64,000 bases of DNA, from positions 124,001 through 188,000 of the forward strand of contig CAKTMO010000001.1 in the NCBI GenBank assembly GCA_934573935.1, written 5' to 3'. Within the stretch, counting starts at the first letter, position 1; every line of letters starts with the position of its first letter. The DNA comes from an uncultured Oscillospiraceae bacterium (GTDB lineage Bacteria > Bacillota > Clostridia > Oscillospirales > Oscillospiraceae). The position numbers and the translations under genes are program-made. The notes beneath the pieces were generated by a model that saw only the letters and a program-made list of their open reading frames with translations, was not told the DNA's origin and searched no databases. Positions 59,843-64,000 of this stretch are shown here, in pieces.

Positions 59843-60325
59843 TCACCGCAGATCCGGTACGTCGTCCTCCAGATCCACCCAGTCCTGGACGTCTACTACG
59901 GAATACTCCGTCTCCGTGTTGCGGATGACCACCTTGGAAAGTCCCGCGTTGATGACAAGACGGCGGCACATGGCGCAGGAGGTGGCGTCGTGAAGCAGCT
60001 CGCCGGTCTGGGCGTTGCGGCCCACCAGATACAGGGTGCCGCCCACCATATCCCGCCGGGCGGCGGAGATGATGGCGTTGGCCTCGGCATGGACGCTGCG
60101 GCACAGCTCGTACCGCTCGCCCCGGGGCACCTGCATGGCCTCGCGGGTGCAGAAGCCCATATCCACGCAGTTGCAGCGGCCGCGGGGCGCGCCGTTATAG
60201 CCGGTGGAGATGATCTCGTCGTTCTTCACGATAATGGCGCCGAACACGCGGCGCAGGCAGGTGGCCCGTTCCAGCACCGTCTGGGCGATGTTCAGATAGT
60301 AGTTTTCCTTGCTGATGCGTTCCAT
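59843..60325 (-). CDS. dCMP deaminase-family protein (ComEB-like)
   Basis: The protein has 160 residues from ATG 60325 (AAGGAG 8 bases upstream). The zinc deaminase motif is split as usual: SVHAEANAII supplies His and catalytic Glu, and TSCAMCRRLVI the two cysteines. An additional NCVDMGFC cluster and NGAPRG are typical of dCMP deaminases. It makes dUMP from dCMP for thymidylate synthesis; riboflavin-type deaminases are the alternative. Monocistronic. Confidence 0.93.
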   Translation of the reverse strand: MERISKENYYLNIAQTVLERATCLRRVFGAIIVKNDEIISTGYNGAPRGRCNCVDMGFCTREAMQVPRGERYELCRSVHAEANAIISAARRDMVGGTLYLVGRNAQTGELLHDATSCAMCRRLVINAGLSKVVIRNTETEYSVVDVQDWVDLEDDVPDLR

Positions 60326-60365
60326 GGCGGTTTCTCCTTGCGATACATGTTTTCTCGTTTCTTTG

Positions 60366-60394
60366 ATTATACCGTGTTTTTCCGTCACCTTCAA
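60366..60394 (-). promoter_or_regulatory. Promoter of the dCMP deaminase gene
   Basis: Minus-strand TTGAAG (60394-60389), 17-base spacer, TATAAT (60371-60366). Confidence 0.75.
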
Positions 60395-60447
60395 CAAAGA
60401 GGGCCGGTACGTTTTTCACAAATTTTTGGCAGATTTTTTGAAGGAAA

Positions 60448-60483
60448 CGTAAAAAACTCTCCCCGAAGGGAGAGTTTTTTACG
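60448..60483 (-). terminator. Terminator after the DHHW gene
   Basis: A 16-bp stem CGTAAAAAACTCTCCC/GGGAGAGTTTTTTACG with loop CGAA directly abuts the stop at 60484. Confidence 0.92.
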
Positions 60484-61629
60484 TTATGACTTGCTCAGCT
60501 TATACAAATTCTTGTCCGCGGCAAAGTTGGTCAGCTCATACAGCACCAGCACGTCGTCCACCTGATCGGCCAGGGGCTGCACGCCCTCCCGATAGTACCG
60601 CAGATCCAGCACGGTGATGGTGTCGTAATCCCTTACCAGAAACGGCAGGAAGCTGTTGGCAAAGCTGTCCTTTACCACCAGCAGGGATCTTCCCGTGTCC
60701 GAACCGGTGTCGATGACCACCTTGGCGTAGTTGCCGCCCATGAAGATCTTGTAGTGGTCCTTTTCCTCCAGCGCCGCCAGACTGTACAGGCTGTCCGTCA
60801 CTTCGCCGTCGCAGTCCATGGAGCGGATGGCGGCGTCAGAGGCGATGGACACCGTGTCATAGGGGCTGTCCGGCAGCAGCACCGCGGAGTACAGCGTGCC
60901 GCGGAAGCAGGTGCTGGCCGTTTCCAGCTGCCAGTCCTGCGGGACATGTCCCGTGGCGCTGCACCAGACGCCGTAGGCGGTCAATGCGCCCTGGGAGGTC
61001 CAGTGGTGGTCGGTGCGGTAGTACATATCCGCCGCGTCCGCCATCAGGGCGGGCCGCAGGTCGATGGCCGTGCCGCCCATGGTGTTCAGCAGCGTGTCGA
61101 AGCACCCCGCCGCGTCGAACAGCGGCGCGTTGGCGGGCAGGTCATCCCGCAGCAGATAGGCGGGGGTGGGCACCATCATGATGCGGCAATCCTTGTCCGG
61201 ATTGGCGTCAAAAAACGCCTTCACCTGGGCCAGATTCTTTTCATACTGGGCCGTGTCGAAGGTGTCCGGCGTCACCTTGGCAAAATAGCGGCCGTCACGG
61301 CCCAGCCAGGTGTCGTTGATCTCCAGCCGCAGCGCCGCGCGCTGCACCAGCGATGCCGTCTCCATCCACGTGTCCCGCAGCACCATCTGGTCGGCCATAT
61401 AGTCCTCCGCCTTCTGGGTGAAGGTGCCGTCCAGCAGGGTCGCCCAGGTCAGCTCCGGTGTCAGCTGCAGATAGCGGTTCTCGTTGGGGGAAAACGCCCG
61501 ATCCGGCGTCAGCAGCGAGGCCAGGGCCAGGGCGATCAATATACCGAAGATGGCCAGCAGCGGGGCCAGCTCGCGGCGCTCATGCCCCTGTTTCATCAGG
61601 CGCGCGCCGCCTTTCTTGGGATCACTCAT
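60484..61629 (-). CDS. DHHW-family protein (AlgJ/AlgX-like acetyltransferase partner)
   Basis: The protein has 381 residues; AAGGAG precedes ATG 61629. One N-terminal membrane helix (about 22-42) anchors an extracytoplasmic SGNH-like domain. MYYRTDHHWTSQGA holds the DHHW motif that names the family, and VVKDSFANSFLPFLV the downstream Ser/Asp segment. It probably receives an acyl group moved across the membrane by the adjacent MBOAT protein and passes it to a cell-surface glycan. The gap to MBOAT is 12 bases. The acceptor polymer is unknown. Confidence 0.9.
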   Translation of the reverse strand: MSDPKKGGARLMKQGHERRELAPLLAIFGILIALALASLLTPDRAFSPNENRYLQLTPELTWATLLDGTFTQKAEDYMADQMVLRDTWMETASLVQRAALRLEINDTWLGRDGRYFAKVTPDTFDTAQYEKNLAQVKAFFDANPDKDCRIMMVPTPAYLLRDDLPANAPLFDAAGCFDTLLNTMGGTAIDLRPALMADAADMYYRTDHHWTSQGALTAYGVWCSATGHVPQDWQLETASTCFRGTLYSAVLLPDSPYDTVSIASDAAIRSMDCDGEVTDSLYSLAALEEKDHYKIFMGGNYAKVVIDTGSDTGRSLLVVKDSFANSFLPFLVRDYDTITVLDLRYYREGVQPLADQVDDVLVLYELTNFAADKNLYKLSKS

Positions 61630-61641
61630 GATACCTTCTCC

Positions 61642-63042
61642 TTAGAAGCGGAAATACAAAAACGGGTTATAGCTGCCGCCCACCAGAAAGGCGATGGACA
61701 ACAGCAGCAGCAATACCACGCCAGCCGTCCGCACCGTCACGGCGGCGGTGTCGGACAGCTTGCCCTCCATCCGTTTCCACAGCCGCAGGGGGCCGGTGGT
61801 GCAGCCGATGGCGGTGGCCAGCAGCAGCACGGCGTTGGAGCGCAGCAGATACAGGGTCGTACCGTCGGCAAAGTGCGCCGTAAACATGGCGGACACATAC
61901 TGCCCCAGCTGGCCGAAATCGGTGATGGCGAACAGCACCCAGCCCATGATAAAGGCAAAGATGGTGTACACATGCCCCACCCATTTGGGGGCCCTGTCCA
62001 GCCACCGCAGCAAAAACAGCTTCTCTAAAATCAGCAGCACCGCGTAGTACAATCCCCACAGCACAAAGTTCCAGCTGGCGCCATGCCACAGGCCCGTCAG
62101 GAACCAGACGATGGCCAGATTCAGGATCTGCCGCCCCTTGCCGCGGCGGTTGCCGCCCAGGGGGATATACACGTACTCCCGAAACCAGGTGCTCAGACTG
62201 ATGTGCCAGCGCCGCCAGAATTCGGTAACGGTGCGGGATTCATAGGGGTGCTCAAAGTTCTCCAGAAAATGGAAGCCAAACAGATGCCCCAGGCCGATAG
62301 CCATATCGGAGTATCCGGAAAAATCAAAGTAGATCTGGAACGTGAAGGCGATGGCGCCCAGCCAGGCCGTCATGGCGGTGGGGGCGGACATGGCGCTGAT
62401 CTGCTCCCACAGGGCTCCCACCTGATTGGCGATGAGCACCTTTTTGGCAAGGCCCACCACAAACCGCTGCATGCCGCGGCTGGCCTCGAACACGCTCTCG
62501 CGGCGGTACATCAGCTCATGCTCCACCGTTTTATACTGGACGATGGGACCGGCGATCAGCTGGGGAAACAGGGTCACATAAGCGCCCACGTTCAGGATGT
62601 TCTTCTGGGGCTTTACGATGCCGCGGTACACGTCGATGGTGTAGGACATGGTCTGGAAGGTATAGAAGCTGATGCCGATGGGCAGCGCCAGCCCCAGGGC
62701 GGGGATGCCGGCGCTCAGCAGACTGTTCAGGTTGTCGATGGCGAAATCCGTATACTTGAAGAAGCCCAGGATGGCCAGATTGCCCACCACGTCCACGATC
62801 AGCACGGTCTTGGCGGCCTTGTGCCGTCCGGTGTCCTGAAAATGGCCGATCAGGCGGGCGTTGGTGTAATCAAACACCGTGGAGAACAGCATGATGAGGA
62901 TATACTTCGGCTCGCCCCAGCCATAGAACACCAGGCTGAAAAGCAGCAGCACGGTATTGCGTGCCTTGCGGGGGCACAGGAAATAAACCCCCGTCACCAC
63001 CGGCAGGAAGATCAGTAAAAATACAGTGCTGCTGAATACCAT
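61642..63042 (-). CDS. MBOAT-family membrane O-acyltransferase (AlgI/DltB-like)
   Basis: The protein has 466 residues and about 11-12 membrane helices. VFSSTVFLLIFLPVV opens it, and LWHGASWNFVLWGLYYA carries the invariant catalytic His of MBOAT proteins; EFWRRWHISLSTWFREYVYIPLGG is the conserved loop of the AlgI branch. It transfers acyl (usually acetyl) groups from the cytosol for modification of a surface polysaccharide. Flanked by a DHHW gene downstream and the partial DHHW gene upstream. Confidence 0.96.
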   Translation of the reverse strand: MVFSSTVFLLIFLPVVTGVYFLCPRKARNTVLLLFSLVFYGWGEPKYILIMLFSTVFDYTNARLIGHFQDTGRHKAAKTVLIVDVVGNLAILGFFKYTDFAIDNLNSLLSAGIPALGLALPIGISFYTFQTMSYTIDVYRGIVKPQKNILNVGAYVTLFPQLIAGPIVQYKTVEHELMYRRESVFEASRGMQRFVVGLAKKVLIANQVGALWEQISAMSAPTAMTAWLGAIAFTFQIYFDFSGYSDMAIGLGHLFGFHFLENFEHPYESRTVTEFWRRWHISLSTWFREYVYIPLGGNRRGKGRQILNLAIVWFLTGLWHGASWNFVLWGLYYAVLLILEKLFLLRWLDRAPKWVGHVYTIFAFIMGWVLFAITDFGQLGQYVSAMFTAHFADGTTLYLLRSNAVLLLATAIGCTTGPLRLWKRMEGKLSDTAAVTVRTAGVVLLLLLSIAFLVGGSYNPFLYFRF

Positions 63043-63441
63043 GGGTCGTTCTCCTTTGGAAATTTACGTGTTGTTTACGGCGTCACTGCCGGAAAGTGGG
63101 ACAGAGCAGCGCTCTGTCCCACCGGGGATGATAGGTTGTGTGAACGGGATAATACCCTTTTTCGTGCGGCGGGGTGAAGGCACCCCGCCCTACGGAATTC
63201 TATCGATGGCCAGTGCGTAGGGCGGCCTGCCCTCAGGCCGCCGCGCATTACGCAGATCGTCCAAAGCCCCTTGTGTAAGATGCGGATGTAGGGGCCGGCG
63301 ACTCTGTCGGCCCACCGACGCAAGATAGTACCTTCAGAATCCAGTGCGTAGGGGCGGGGTTCTACCCCGCCCGCCGCATAGCGGAATCGCATCGTTGATC
63401 GGGTGGGAGGGGCAGAGCCCCTCCCCTACTCACATTACAAG
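63043..63441. repeat. Repeat cluster between MBOAT and the partial DHHW gene
   Basis: No gene is visible. GTGGGACAGAGC/GCTCTGTCCCAC with loop AGC lies at 63096-63122. Five dispersed hairpins follow at 63164-63195, 63211-63250, 63288-63315, 63342-63376 and 63396-63430, most with GGGG and CCCC arms and a neighbouring GTAGGGG or CCCTACGG. They separate the partial DHHW gene from the MBOAT gene and may terminate the former. Confidence 0.8.
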
Positions 63442-63456
63442 GGGCGCTTCCGTTTA

Positions 63457-64000
63457 TCACACGATCCCGTGCAGATATCCCACCAGCGCCGTGGAGCGGA
63501 TGGCGGACAGGTTGTTGACGAATATCACGTCCTGCACGCTGTTGTCCTTCACAAACTGGCTGAGGCTGCCGCTCCAGTAGCGGTAGTCGATGACATAGAT
63601 GGTCTGATAGTGATCCGTCAGGAACGGCACAAAGGCGTTGCCGAAGGATTCCTTGATCACCACGCAGCTGGAGCCGTCCGTCACATCGGGGTTATTGATG
63701 ACGGAATAGGGGTTGTCGCCGGTGATGAACGTGCCGTATTTGAAGCTGGCGGGGGCGTCGGACTCGTCGTAGATGATTTTGCCCCGCAGGGTCTGGCCGT
63801 TCCGGTCGGTGTAATCCAGCGTCGCCTCGGTGCTGAGGGGGTGATAGGCCACCACCTTGTCGGGGTTGGCGCCCATGGCGGCATTCTCGTTGGAGTCCCG
63901 ATAGAAGGTTCCCAGGAACCCGTCATAGGTGTCGGTGGTATAGCCCGCCAGCGGCTTGGGGGCGATGCCCTTGGCCTGGCAGAACTGCTCATAGGCGTAG
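63457..64000 (-). CDS. DHHW-family protein, 5' part outside the window
   Basis: The visible 180 residues form a C-terminal portion: YAYEQFCQAKGIAPKPLAGY and later SCVVIKESFGNAFVPFLTDHYQTIYVIDYRYW, matching the VVKDSFANSFLPFLVRDYDT region of the intact DHHW gene at 60484-61629. The DHHW motif itself would lie beyond the right edge. The locus thus has at least two DHHW proteins around one MBOAT gene. The start cannot be seen. Confidence 0.82.
   Translation of the reverse strand, partial: YAYEQFCQAKGIAPKPLAGYTTDTYDGFLGTFYRDSNENAAMGANPDKVVAYHPLSTEATLDYTDRNGQTLRGKIIYDESDAPASFKYGTFITGDNPYSVINNPDVTDGSSCVVIKESFGNAFVPFLTDHYQTIYVIDYRYWSGSLSQFVKDNSVQDVIFVNNLSAIRSTALVGYLHGIV

Overview
This 64-kb window is a densely coded, GC-rich chromosomal segment from a low-redox Firmicute. 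The best fit is a gut Clostridia of the Oscillospiraceae type; the genus cannot be read from the sequence. Supporting signs are a T-box in front of thrS, a Gls24/fatty-acid-kinase pair, a potassium-dependent pyrophosphatase, a minimal SufC/SufB iron-sulfur system with an Rrf2 regulator, methionine gamma-lyase and cysteine desulfidase, many AAGGAGG-type ribosome sites with near-consensus sigma-A promoters, and dispersed palindromic intergenic repeats of a kind common in such genomes. No rRNA, tRNA, CRISPR array, prophage or insertion sequence was seen.

Layout. 1-6.8 kb: a three-gene minus-strand operon led by a 1584-residue fusion protein (HD hydrolase, helical repeats, NadD-like nucleotidyltransferase, probable acetyltransferase fold, type-I phosphoribosyltransferase motif), followed by a lactate/malate-dehydrogenase-like protein and an iron-sulfur flavoprotein. 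6.8-16.3 kb: LysR and DMT exporter, ExoA, a Crp-like regulator fused by overlaps to an ABC importer, an HExxH lipoprotein and a MerR regulator. 16.4-30 kb: pyrophosphatase, a TAXI-TRAP transporter, a dipeptidase and a five-gene ABC importer. 30-44.7 kb: T-box-controlled thrS, a phosphatase, YchF, transporters, the Suf genes, a MATE gene broken by an internal deletion, a family-4 uracil-DNA glycosylase, and a lipase divergent from glycerol kinase. 45-64 kb: zinc-ribbon protein, LysR, megL, two redox enzymes, HtrA, a sortase-anchored surface protein that seems to start at CTG, Gls24/FakA, proS, a cysteine desulfidase, a dCMP deaminase, and an MBOAT/DHHW acyl-transfer locus running off the right edge.

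How the parts fit. The region is rich in amino-acid and peptide handling (importers, PepD, MegL, CyuA, ThrRS, ProRS), ion-gradient energetics (HppA driving TRAP and APC transport) and envelope functions (HtrA, SPKTG protein, MBOAT/DHHW). The least familiar item is the HD-NadD-phosphoribosyltransferase fusion operon at the left edge. Intergenic stretches over 300 bases are 8854-9442 (repeats), 15200-15502 (repeats), 18552-19065 (AT-rich, hppA promoter and a terminator), 22166-22503 (promoter and terminator), 29636-30042 (promoter and terminator), 31837-32169 (T-box and promoter), 35096-35408 (terminator, AT-rich DNA and the APC promoter), 44718-45040 (repeats and a promoter), 55973-56737 (repeats) and 63043-63456 (repeats).
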